Program-made: the position numbers and the translations under genes | Assembly (NCBI RefSeq): GCF_036711975.1 | Contig: NC_091970.1 | Span: 5,959,501 to 6,023,500, forward strand | DNA from: Onthophagus taurus | Lineage: Eukaryota; Arthropoda; Insecta; Coleoptera; Scarabaeidae | Length of the DNA: 64,000 bases | Direction: 5' to 3' | Shown: positions 12,161 to 22,518 of the stretch, piece by piece | Position numbering within the stretch: the first letter of the stretch is position 1 | How the letters are laid out: each line of letters opens with the position of its first letter | The notes under the pieces: generated by a model | Seen by the model: only the letters and a program-made list of their open reading frames with translations | Told to the model about the DNA's origin: nothing | Database searches by the model: none

Positions 12161-13790
12161 AGGAATTTTTATCTACACCACAGGCTTTCTGGAGTAGCTA
12201 TATTTGCAGGTACTTGATGTAGGGTGGCACCACCAACCAACAATTTTATGGGTGGAGGAATTCTCCATCTCCCAGATCCATAATCTTGCTCCACGACAGG
12301 GATTTGATAATAAAAATATCTTCTTGTATGGCAAAACATTACGCCAACATATTTCTGTCTCTTCTATCCTCCTTCTCATAAAGCATTTTTCCTCTGAGAA
12401 GTCAGAGACATAGATGTTGGAAGGATTTTTACAAAGATGAATTTGATTTTGACACATTCAATTTTGTTCAGACTAGTGAATGGGTTCCTGCGTCAATTTT
12501 CTTGAAATCTGAAAAGGAAGCTCCCAATTCCTGCTTCTTGAAATAACCCAAGAAATACCTAGAAACCTTGATGTTATTCCCATTAATTAGTGCAAATTCA
12601 TCAAAACCCATTAATAAAAATATGTAACTCTTATCGGTTGTTATCAAACCAGCAAAAAAATATGTATTATAAATAACGTAAATGATAAGAAATTGTCGTA
12701 CGAGCTTTTTTTGCAAGTTCAAGATATCCCTATTTGTTACTTGTACTGATAAATATCTATTTATTTAGGTGTACAAGTAAAGAGGTGTGGTTCATGACGT
12801 TCTTTATCTGTATCAAAATGTGATCAAGATAGCCACACACGGAAGTTCCATTTTACAATGGAACTCCAAAGTTTACAAAGTTTAAAGTTACAAAGGGGAA
12901 ATTTCAAGTTCAAACTATTTAATTTCGTTTAAGTGTTTAAAATGATTTATGATGATTAAAATCTAAAAAGAATCATCTATTATTATTATATACATTATGG
13001 ATTGAGGTTGTTATTATTGAGGGTTTAATTGTCCATATAAAAACACCTTGCAACAAAAAAACGAGGTTAAACGCGTTCAGCATATTAAACATTTTAACTA
13101 AACCGATATTTTCTTATCACTTTTAAATATGTTACACACCACGTGTCGAAAGATTTTCAGTATATTTCCTTTAGCAAAGGCTAAAAAATACTTTAAAAAT
13201 TCGATTCACGCAATATGTTAGTTCGCGACCTTTTTATCTCCTCTACAAATTACTCAGAATTTATCTCTTTTTCAAAACTATCGCAAACGTTTCATTCGTT
13301 TTGTTTAAATGTTTACCAAGAGGAGCCGAGTTTTGCGTCATTCACACTTCAACGCTTTTTGTTCAAATAAAACCATTTTCAATAAAACTTTTAAAATAAA
13401 ATGACTAAAGGTCCGTTAAGTATTGGTTATAACTTATAAGGTTATCCAACTCGAACGAATTGATGTTGAGGTAGAAATGTCAACGTCAATTTTGACATAT
13501 TTGCAATTGTCGTGAAAAATCCTTTAAAATGAGCGCAAACATGATACGTTTGATTCCAATATTAGTCGAGATTTAAGCAACTTCCGGTTTGAAATGTCTG
13601 TCATTTTTACAAATTCTTAATTTTTGTAAAATGTCTTAAAATTTATCACAAAAACAAAAATACAATAAAAAAAATTAAAAATTAAGGTTGGTATTAATAC
13701 TTAATAATTAAATTGCTATCTTCATTGTTGATAACTTCGGGCTTAACGTTTTTTTATTCAAACTTTTTTGTTTTTTGAGATAAGTCATCA
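12161..13790. other. Intergenic, no gene seen
   Basis: Includes overlapping reading frames at 12173-12457 that do not resemble known proteins. About 65 bases at 13408-13480 match, in reverse orientation, 31385-31450 (words such as AAGTATTGGTTAT and TATAAGGTTAT), so a small dispersed repeat lies here. No gene recognised. Confidence 0.35.
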
Positions 13791-14140
13791 TCATCTTTGG
13801 ACTCATTTTAAAGGTTTTTTAATGGAGATGACAAATATGTCAAAATTGACGTTGACGTTTCAAACCGGAAATGATTGTATTTCCATTAATATTAAAGTTA
13901 AATAAGTCGAGTTTGGACTCATTTTAAAGGATTTTTTATGAAGTTTACAAATATGTCAAAATTAAAAGTTGAAATTTTGAACTTTTTGGTTTTTTGAGAT
14001 AAATGTGTCAAGTTTGGACTCACTTTAAAGGTTATTTTATAAAGCTTTTCTAAGTTTTTGTGTAAGACGCCCGGCTAAAAATAAAACTTTTTAGTTCTAG
14101 GTCTAGTGTTAGTTCATGTTTTAATTGTTATTTAACCCTA
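13791..14140. repeat. GTTTGGACTCATTTTAAAGG dispersed repeats and a half foldback copy
   Basis: The word GTTTGGACTCATTTTAAAGG or a close variant occurs at about 13797, 13910 and 14010, each after TTTTTGAGATAA-like sequence. The same word appears as the arm of foldback copies in PXYLP1 intron 1 (20.1 and 20.5 kb) and near 27.29 kb. From 14064 to 14135 there is half a copy of the CTAGAACTAACACTAG palindrome family. Confidence 0.6.
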
Positions 14141-14582
14141 AATTCTTGTACATTTTAATTTATCTAAAAATATTTTTTTTGATTTAATCCACTTACCTTG
14201 CTTATAATTTCATCCATTTACCCATTTTGAATTAAATACAACCTTTAAATTCAATTAATTATGTGTTTTTCTTTAAAAAAATTTGAATTCAACGTTAATT
14301 TTGACAAGCAACTGCAATATTTGGATCTTAATCACCATGGTAACCGAATCAAGTTGGATAACCTAAAAATAATAAAATTTTAACCGTTAATATTTCAATT
14401 TATATTTTAATATCTTTTTCTTTATATTTTTGTATATTGCTTAAGTGAAATACACTGTATAATATAATAAAACTATAGAAATGTTAATTCTTCCAATGAC
14501 GTCACAGCAAGGCTTTTGCGGGGGGAACGTTCATAACAACAGCGTTCATATGGAGTTGGATAACCTTATACAGTATGTTTAA

Positions 14583-14697
14583 GACGGCATTATCTTTGTA
14601 AATAAGTGGTGACATACATTGACAAGCTGTCAAACCGCTATTTGGGCTCGAATATACAGGCTTTATAAACCGCGGTACTTTGATAATCTAGGGACTT
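14583..14697 (-). mobile_element. Truncated THAP-type MITE copy
   Basis: On the minus strand this starts AAGTCCCTAGATTATCAAAG and runs through GTACCGCGGTTTATAAAGCC, matching the left part of the two MITEs in Rim2 intron 3. It stops just after ATGCCGTCTT, the point where the THAP-like reading frame begins in those copies. The other end is missing. Confidence 0.7.
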
Positions 14698-14873
14698 TAA
14701 AAATGACAATCATAAAGCGCCATCTATGAATGAAAAGATGAAACTTAAACTAACCTAAAAAATATTAAAGAATGTTTTTTTATAACTAATTTTGTGCAAA
14801 AAAATTATCGCAAGATAAAAAACCAAGTTAAAAATATGCAAAACTTTTCCACTCGGCGAAAGTGTCGAAAAAA

Positions 14874-16302
14874 ATGTCCCTGAACCACCTAAAACGTTTA
14901 AGTAAGCGAAAAATACGTTTTTAACCTAAAATTAAAAAAAAATTTTCCAGATTTCTCGAAAATAACCCAACATCGCTCAATAAACACTCTAAAATTATCC
15001 AACGAACATTCCAACTTACAAAAAATATGCAGAAAATTCGCCGAGAAAGAATTAAAACCTTTCGCTTCAATGTTCGATCGTGAAAATAAATTTCCATCGG
15101 AACAAGTAAGCCAAAAATGAAATAAACGATTCATAACCAATAAAATGGATTTAAAACCAAATTAAATTAGATTAAAAAATTAGGTGAATTGGGTTTGATG
15201 TCGATTGTGGCTGCAAAGAAATGGGGCGGATCTGAATTTGATACTTTAAGCCTTTCGATAGCCGTGGAAGAAATTTCAAGATGTTGTGGAGGAACCGGAG
15301 CTATAGTTTCAATACATAACAGTTTATACATTGATTTAGTAAACAACCTTTGTAACAATCAACAAAAAGAAGTATTTTTAAAACCGTTTGTTGGAGGAGA
15401 AATCGGTTGTTTTGCTTTAAGCGAACCAGGTGAAATAAATTAAAATTAACAATAAATATTAAAATTAATCTTTTTTAAAGATGCCGGAAGCGACGTCGGA
15501 AATATTTCAACAACAGCAACCGAAAAGAATGATTATTATTTATTAAATGGAACAAAATCTTGGGTAACAAGCGGAAATGTTGGAAAAGCAGCTGTTGTTT
15601 TCGCCACAATCGATAAAAATCTAGCTCATAAAGGAATAACAGCCTTTTTAATACCAATTCCAACACCAGGATTAACCATTGGGAAATTAGAGGATAAAAT
15701 GGGGATTCGAGCCTCACCCACTGTTAGTTTTTACTTGGAAAATGTTAAAGTTGCAAAAAAAAATATTATTGGAAACGTCGGTGATGGTTTTAAAATCGCA
15801 ATGAAACAATTAGATAAAGCAAGAATAGGAATCGCGTCTCAAGCCTTAGGAATTGGACAAGCAGCTTTAGATGTTGCTGTTGATTATGTCAGCACAAGAA
15901 AAACGTTTGGAAAGTTTTTAAGCGAACATCAAGCCGTTAAAGTAAATTTTATTTCATTTCTTTATTTTTTAAGTAAAAAAAAATAATTTTTAGTTAAAAA
16001 TATCGGATATGTGCCAAAAATTAGAATCAGCTCGTTTATTAGTGTGGAGAGCGGCCGTTATCGCTGACGATGACAATATATCTTATACAAGAGAATCAGC
16101 TTTGGCTAAAATCGCCGCTAGCGATGCCGCAATCGATATCTCGCACAATGCCTTACAAATTTTAGGGGGAATAGGTTACGTTAAAGATATGAGCGCCGAA
16201 AGACATTATCGAGATGCAAGAATAACTCAAATTTACGGCGGGGTTACCGATATTTTAAAAATGATTGTTGGTGATTTGGAGGTTAAAAAACATAAAATGT
16301 AA
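14874..16302 (+). CDS. Short-chain acyl-CoA dehydrogenase-like protein (ACADS family)
   Basis: Five exons (14874-14901, 14951-15105, 15171-15429, 15481-15941, 15994-16302) with matching phases give 403 residues. The basic start MSLNHLKRLNFSKITQHRS suggests mitochondrial import. It follows human ACADS closely: IKKLGELGLM, EEISRCCGGTGAIVS, the flavin-binding GCFALSEPDAGSD, PIPTPGLTIGKLEDKMGIRAS, and AERHYRDARIT. The family oxidises acyl-CoA with FAD in matrix beta-oxidation and passes electrons to ETF. Oddity: where SCAD and MCAD have the catalytic Glu (IYEGTSEI), this reads IYGGVTDI, with Gly383 (codon 16237-16239). LCAD and IVD, which also lack that Glu, place it instead in helix G (LD-ER), but here that helix reads MKQLDKARIG. 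Either activity is lost or another base serves. Exon 3 acceptor is the AG at 15169-15170. AATAAA at 16309. Confidence 0.93.
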
Positions 16303-16314
16303 GGGTTAAAATAA

Positions 16315-17475
16315 AAAGGATTTTATACTTACCATTATTAAAATATTTCTAAATAAAAATATTTTTAACAAGATGAATTTGATTTTGACACTTTGATTAG
16401 ACGCAACTTGTCAATTAATACCAACTTAAAAAGATATCACTAATTGATATCTCACCACAAATTTTTAGAGATATAGGTTCTGTTATGATATGGGTGTGCA
16501 AGAATAATTCAAATTTATAGTGGGACAACCGATATTTTAAAAATGGTTGATTTGAAGGTTAAAAAACATAACATGCAAAATTTGCATAAAAAAAGGATTT
16601 TGTACTCACCATTTTTAAAGGTATTTCTAAATAAACATATTTGTTGACTAAAACTACAACTAACACTATCACTAGAACTAACATTACACCTAGAAATAAC
16701 ATTTTTAGCAAGATAAATTTGATTTTGACACATTCAAGTTGATTAGACGCCAACTTGTCAATTAATACCAACTTAAAACGATATCACCAATTGATATCTC
16801 ACCACAAATTTTAAGGGAAATAGGTTCTGTTATGATATGGGGGTGCAAGAATAATTCAAATTTATAGTGGGACAACCGATATTTTAAAAATGGTTGATTT
16901 GAAGGTTAAAAAACATAACATGCTAAATTTGCATAAAAAAAGGATTTTGTACTCACCATTTTTAAAGGTATTTCTAAATAAACATATTTGTTGACTAAAA
17001 CTACAACTAACACTATCACTAGAACTAACATTACACCTAGAAATAACATTTTTAGCAAGATAAATTTGATTTTGACACATTCAAGTTGATTAGACGCCAA
17101 CTTGTCAATTAATACCAACTTAAAACGATATCACCAATTGATATCTCACCACAAATTTTAAGGGATATAGGTTCTGTTATGATGTGAGTGTGCAAGAATA
17201 ACTCAAATTTATAGTGGGACAACCAATATTTTAAAAATGATTCATTTGGAGGTTAAAAAACATAAAATGCAAAATTTGCATAAAAAGGCATTTTGTACTC
17301 ACCATTTTTAAAGGTATTTCTAAATAAACATATTTGTTGACTAAAACTAGAACTAACACTATCACTAAAACTAACATTACACCTAGAAATAACATTTTTA
17401 GCAAGAATTTGATTTTGACACTTTCTATGTGATTAGACGCCAACTTGTCAATTAATACCAACTTAAAAATAGCAC
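16315..17475 (+). pseudogene. 347-base tandem array of degraded copies of the acyl-CoA dehydrogenase last exon
   Basis: Three direct repeats with exact 347-base spacing (TGGGACAACC at 16521 and 16868, and the matching TGGGAC at 17215). Each contains a decayed copy of the 3' end of exon 5: GATATCTCACCACAAATTTT, then GCAAGAATAATTCAAATTTA, then CGATATTTTAAAAATGGTTG and GAGGTTAAAAAACATAA-type sequence, in the order and strand of 16135-16300. The first copy lies 282 bases after the true exon. The longer period of the others is largely explained by about 58 bases of CTAGAACTAACA foldback-type sequence. Coding sense is lost through deletions and stops. Small minus-strand frames here are artefacts of the repeat. 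Confidence 0.85.
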
Positions 17476-17585
17476 AAAATTTAAAATTAACACCCACAAA
17501 AAAAGAAATTTATTTAAAATAATAATAAAAATTGTGAATAAAAACCTTAAAAAGACCTATAAAATCAAATCCATTAAGTTAAATG

Positions 17586-17616
17586 AAAAAGGGTGTGTTC
17601 AAACACACCCCTTTTA
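17586..17616. promoter_or_regulatory. Hairpin just upstream of a small membrane-protein gene
   Basis: GGGTGTGTT at 17591-17599 pairs with AACACACCC at 17602-17610, and A- and T-rich flanks extend the stem to about 13-14 pairs with a two-base loop. It lies 50 bases before the ATG at 17666, next to a TCAGT initiator-like word at 17657. Function unknown; it may be a promoter element or a transposon scar. Confidence 0.4.
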
Positions 17617-17665
17617 ATAATGAAAAGGAGTGGTCTTTTCTTCCCCATATTTTTACTCAGTTATA

Positions 17666-18184
17666 ATGGCAACGTTTTACGCGAACCCCAACGATGAAAA
17701 TGAGCCGTGGATAGAAAAAGCAGCCATCGATGGGCTTTCTTTCCGTGTATGGCACGTTATGTTTTTTTGCTTCTCCGGATTCGTAGTCTCAGGTACTAAA
17801 ATTAATATAATCACAAAATGTGTTAAAATCGTTTCATTTTTAGTCATTTTAATCGGTTGTTGCGTTAAAATCAGAGTTCCACGCACCAAGCAAGAAATAG
17901 AAGCAGATTATCGCCGCAAAAAGCTAGCTGATAAGTTTAAAGAGCGATTAAAGATGATTCAAAACCAAGAAATGGATGAAATTGATTTAGAGAGAGGTAC
18001 AACACATTAAGTAACAAAATAATAAATTAATTTAATTATTTTTGTAGCTTTAGATATTATCCGGGAAGATTATAAAGAAGAATCGCGTTCAATTGAGTTA
18101 AATCCGGGTTATTCCGATTTCAACGTTGGCTTTGAGAACGTTTCTGAAAACTTAAAAGGAGAACCACAAGTTAAAATGAATTAA
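17666..18184 (+). CDS. Small single-pass membrane protein, unknown function
   Basis: Three exons, 17666-17792, 17844-17996 and 18048-18184, with 51-base introns and matching phases, give 138 residues. The N-terminal 30 residues are polar and acidic (NPNDENEPWIEKAAIDG). One hydrophobic segment follows, from VWHVMFFCFSGFVV through VILIGCC and split by intron 1. After it comes a basic stop-transfer stretch (KIRVPRTK), a charged helix DYRRKKLADKFKERLKMIQ, and an acidic tail ending EPQVKMN. I do not recognise the family. The basic side after the segment predicts a cytosolic C-terminus. An in-frame ATG at 17630 would add 12 residues; I prefer 17666 because it starts the polar domain. AATAAA at about 18298. 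Tail-to-tail with PXYLP1. Confidence 0.75.
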
Positions 18185-18349
18185 AAATTAACGTTTTGAA
18201 TGATCTATTTTTTGTATCTAATAATCTACATAAAATGGAGGAAAAAATACTGATCAACAATAACAACTTGTCTTAAAAATTTAGTACCTATCCTAAAAAT
18301 AAAACTAAAAGTTATCACATTTAAAAAATCGAATAATTATAAACTCTCT

Positions 18350-21300
18350 TTATAATTTTTGAAAACATGCATCTCTAATGTTAGTAACGTTGAACATAGA
18401 GAAGTAATCCTCGTGTGAAAATCTTACAATATCCTCGATTTTACACAGGGAAGCTTTGCCATTAACATTAACGATATTCTTGCAAAAATCGATTTGTTTT
18501 GTTACATCCTTTCCGTTCGCCAAAAGTCGAAAGTAAAGACCATTCGCGCCGTGTTCATTGTTGTCATGGTAAACTTCGAAAATTAATCGAGCCCCATATC
18601 TTAGAAGTAATGGGTCATTTTGAAGACCGAGAGCGGCTGAGAGGTGCTCAAGTGTATGATCATGACCTGAATATAATATAAAATATGGACCTGAAAACTT
18701 TTAGATACAAAAATAAAGTATAAGAAATAATTAGTATTAAGAAGTGTTAGTATTACCATCGCTAACATTTGAGACACGATATGTCGAATTAATCCATAAG
18801 ATCTCAACAAACACAATCTCCTCCAATTAAAATTTTTCCACTTTTGGTGACTCACCCAATCAGTGTAAGCAAAAATCCCCACGATATTTTGTCGCCTAAC
18901 AATATTTAAATAAAAAATTTGCAACACAACCAAGGGTTACCAACTGGTAATAAAAATATCAAACAGAAAGCCCTCTAGCGACTAAACTAAGCAATTTTGT
19001 ATATAGATAAGTTGAGTTAAATCATCATACTTTTGGTCAAGGTATTTGTGGTCTTGCGTTGTACACGTCATTTCTGGACACCTGTATATTTATATGACAT
19101 TTAAGTGAGACCCAACCCAACCCAAATCTCAACTTTTATTTTATAAAATTCGTATAGAGGCAACCAATCAAACATGCTTCTAAAAATGCCTATTAAATAT
19201 AGTATATGATTATATGAGCATATAATGAGCTCATTATATGTGATACTATACTTTGTCCACGACTATTGAAATTGATTACATAAATTTATTCTTTAAATAA
19301 ATTTTTGAATAAAGTTTAAACGTCAATGTGACACAAATTCAATGTCACCAACTGTAACCAACTTCACAACAATTTGTCAACATTAAATGTCAATTTTATA
19401 AAACGTTTTCTTTACGAAAATCACCATGTTGGTAACCCTAACATAACCTCACTTTTAATTAATAACTTACTTAATACAATTTCTTGCTGAAACACACGGC
19501 AATTTACTCCCATGACAAACATACGTCAATAAAGCATCTTTAATAGCGTGAGGATCTTCGTCGTGCCGCTTATTAGTTGCCAAACTTGAAAAAATCATCT
19601 TCCCCGTACTTTCTGCCAATCCACTAATAGCAGGGTGCGATTTCAAACGATTCGAAATATCCTTTTGTACCAGTTTTAAATACTTTTCGGTCACCTGACA
19701 CCCGCAATCTTTAAAGCAAAAGTACATCGATTGACTTTCCAAAATAGCGATTCTCGTTAACGTCTCAGGGCTGATCAGCCCATAAAGGAAAGCTAAAGCG
19801 GATTGGAAAGTTCGTCGATATCTCGTGCTGTACACGGAAATTTCGTATTGAGTGAGATTTAGAAGTCGCGGCCAAATGTTTTTGTACGTTTGTTTTAAAA
19901 CGTGCCCCAAGTGAAGGAGTTGATTTACTCCTTGCATCGTTAATTGTCCCAATTGACATTGTTTTTCGTGCGATGGAAGTAGAGGAAAACCGTGAAATGA
20001 ACCTGGACCTATCCAGGAAACTCTTCCTGCTGAAGTTAAATTATGTAGATATGACTAAAAAGGAATACAATGATTATAAATATTTTTAAAGCGTATTTTA
20101 ACATCGTATTCGTGATCTACATTAAATTCTCTTTAAAACGAGCCCAAACTCGATGGGGTTATCAAAGATATAAAGATAATGTGTTATAAAGATAACAAAC
20201 TTTTGATTGTCACTTTTTTGAGGTTATGTCAAAATTAAATGTGGTGTTTTTTAAGATAATCGAGTCGAGTTTGGACTCAATTTGAAGCATTTTTAATTCC
20301 CCACAAGATCGTGAATAAATAAAAAAACCTAACCTCACTTTGTAAACGTCAAATTGATATTGTTTGATATTTTTCGCCATCTTGATTAATAATTTTAATT
20401 AAATAATAATAAAGTTCATTATTTCTAGATCTAAAAACACCCGGCGAATTTAATTTCGTTGAAATCGAATCATTTTTCTTAAATCATCTTTCATTTTGTT
20501 TTTATTACTATCAAATTTGATTAATCTAACATCGTATTCGTAATCTACATTAAATTCCCTTTAAAATGAACCGAAACTTGGTCGAGTTATCTTAAAAAAC
20601 AGCATACACCACCAACTTCCGGTTGTCACTTTTTTGAGGTTATGTCAAAATTAAATTTGGGATATCTCGGGTGTTTTTTAAGATAATTGGGTCGTGTTTG
20701 GACTCAAATTAAAGGATTTTTAATTTCCCACGTGATTATGTACAACCTCACTTTATAAACGTCAAATTAATTTTATTCGTTATTATCTGTCATTTTAACA
20801 CAACATTTTGTTTTTTATTTGTATTTATTGACTTATCTTTTTCAGTAAACGTCAAATTATTTGTTGCCAACCATAAAAAAAAAAATTTTCATTGAAATTT
20901 ATTTTTTTTACGATTCTAGTTCTAGGTATAGGTCTATTTTTACTGAAATAGAACTAAGATTAGACCTAGAATCAGTCGGGTTTAGCGGCACGTCTCTAAA
21001 AACGGCTAAACCCGAATGTTGTTAGTTTATGTCAAATTGGTTGCCTAACCTCAAAAAATAAATGATCATAACCTCACCTTATAAGAAGTAATTAAATCAT
21101 TATCGGGAGTACCACAATTAATATTACTAATATTCTTGATATGTTGTAAAGGTCCTCGATCTCCATGTCTTATTAACACCAATAGTCCTTTCAAAGACCA
21201 TTGTTTATTATTTGGAATTCCTTCATCACCGGTAACAATCTCTTGCGTAGGATTGCATACGGTAAAAATTCGTTTCGTTTTAACATCAACCTCGAGATTA

Positions 21301-21449
21301 TTAAACAATTCGTAACTAACAACGGGTTCGAGGAGTTTGCTGCGGGGCCCAAAGTACCTGTATACGCCTACAGTGAGCGCGAGCAACCAAAAAATGCCCA
21401 CAAAATAAAAGGTGCGCTGCTGGAAGGGGACCCGCAGCCCGAGCAGCAT
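18350..21449 (-). CDS. PXYLP1: 2-phosphoxylose phosphatase 1 (histidine acid phosphatase)
   Basis: Four minus-strand exons, 21449-21078, 20054-19471, 18895-18757 and 18697-18350, join in phase to 480 residues, the same length as human PXYLP1. A short cytosolic start precedes a type II membrane anchor (about residues 14-30, FYFVGIFWLLALTVGVY), fitting a Golgi enzyme. The catalytic RHGDRGP is at residues 94-100 and the partner SGHDHTL lies in the last exon, the two halves of the histidine acid phosphatase active site. NLTSAGRVSWIGPGSFHGFP begins exon 2. In vertebrates the enzyme removes a 2-phosphate from xylose in the glycosaminoglycan linker, allowing chain growth. Splice phase selects the AG at 18698-18699 for exon 4 rather than a nearby CAG. 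Intron 1 contains two related foldback repeats and one palindrome copy. Confidence 0.9.
20100..20355. repeat. Foldback repeat, copy 1 (PXYLP1 intron 1)
   Basis: Begins ACATCGTATTCGTGATCTAC. A left arm TTTAAAACGAGCCCAAACTC faces a right arm GAGTTTGGACTCAATTTGAA in inverted orientation around TGTCACTTTTTTGAGGTTAT. It shares start, centre and end words with the copy at 20529. Confidence 0.65.
20529..20771. repeat. Foldback repeat, copy 2 (PXYLP1 intron 1)
   Basis: Same start (ACATCGTATTCGTAATCTAC), same centre (TTGTCACTTTTTTGAGGTTA) and same end (CCTCACTTTATAAACGTCAA) as the copy 429 bases upstream. Arms carry the GTTTGGACTC word also seen at 13.8-14.0 and 27.3 kb. Confidence 0.65.
20916..21026. 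repeat. Palindromic foldback copy (PXYLP1 intron 1)
   Basis: Contains GTCGGGTTTAGCGGCACGTC and, after AAAAACG, GCTAAACCCGAATG, the hairpin core of the 6 kb family, with an inverted CTAGTTCTAGG / CCTAGAATC flank. It lies about 50 bases inside the intron from the exon 1 donor. Confidence 0.75.
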
Positions 21450-22518
21450 TATTTAAACCGTTCAGATTATCCCATTTCTCGTTTTGTGATTATCTCGGTG
21501 AACCTGGAAGTCACCTTTTTTATCTTTCTTCCGTGGAAGAACACTTCGCGATAACGGTTTACGTCAATTCTTGTGGGGTAAACGACAACGTTGCAATGTC
21601 ACTTTGACGTAAACGCAATTAAATTTGGACATGGTTCGATTTGGTGGATTTCGATTCTAACATGAAGCAATTAATCTTGAAAAGTTTGTTATTTTGGGGA
21701 AATTATGAAGATTTAGCCGTAAATAGAATGTTTTTGATGTTATAGGTTATCGCGGGTTTAATTATATTTCGATATTGGTATTTTTAAGTTATGTTGGAAG
21801 CAAAATATTTTGATTGTATCTATTCGACCGTGTTGCCAAATCGCTTTGTGTGAGGGTGAATCGATTATAACTTTTTTTTTTGATTTTTAAATGCGCATGT
21901 TCTCGTTGGGCTAAATTTGGATTAAAATTGATTTTATTTCTTGATATGAAATATTAGTAATTATAAATTGATTGGATTAAATAAAAAAATTGATATAAAA
22001 ATGTAGTACGCGTTGATTTTCGTTTGTTTTTTGGACGCAATCAAAATTGACAGTTAGTTAACCTAAATTTTTTGTGGAAAATGGACCGTTTTAAATCGGG
22101 GGTGAAACTACGTTGAAAATTTGTGGAAATTAGTGTCCCGGTAATAGTAAATATGTGCACGTGATGAAGGCATGGTTTTTGGCGCGGTGGTGGGGGGAAA
22201 AATAAAGGAAAACCGACTCTATCAACAAAAATATTCAAGAATCAAATGCGCTGGTGGTGCGAACGCGCGCTCCGTCACGTTATCACTTGTACAAAGGGCC
22301 CCCTTCGCTGATCGAAACTCCGAAAAAGGGAATTAGTTAATTTAACAATTAAAACCGAAATAATGTGACTTAATCTATAGTGCGTTCAAGTTTCGTTGTT
22401 TGTACATTATATTTAGTACGCCGTAGTTGTAGTTGATAATTTCCCGTGTATATTTTCCCTTTTTCTTGGCCGATTTTCGTGTGATGCCGAAGAACCGGAG
22501 ATTTAATCCGAACGTCTA
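21450..22518. promoter_or_regulatory. Head-to-head intergenic region, PXYLP1 / Rim2
   Basis: About 1.07 kb between divergent start codons. The 22.1-22.5 kb part is less AT-rich and holds the likely Rim2 5' leader. The minus frame at 22041-22238 has no recognisable content. No clear TATA box seen. Confidence 0.4.

Noticed and set aside
12173-12457. Overlapping frames on both strands, first thought to be a transposase
   Set aside because: No catalytic or zinc-binding motif and no inverted ends could be found.
16515-17497. Repeated minus-strand frames of 70-88 residues (MCQNQIYLAKN..., MVLIDKLASN...)
   Set aside because: They are the same repeat unit read three times in antisense; the unit derives from the acyl-CoA dehydrogenase 3' end, so no antisense gene is implied.
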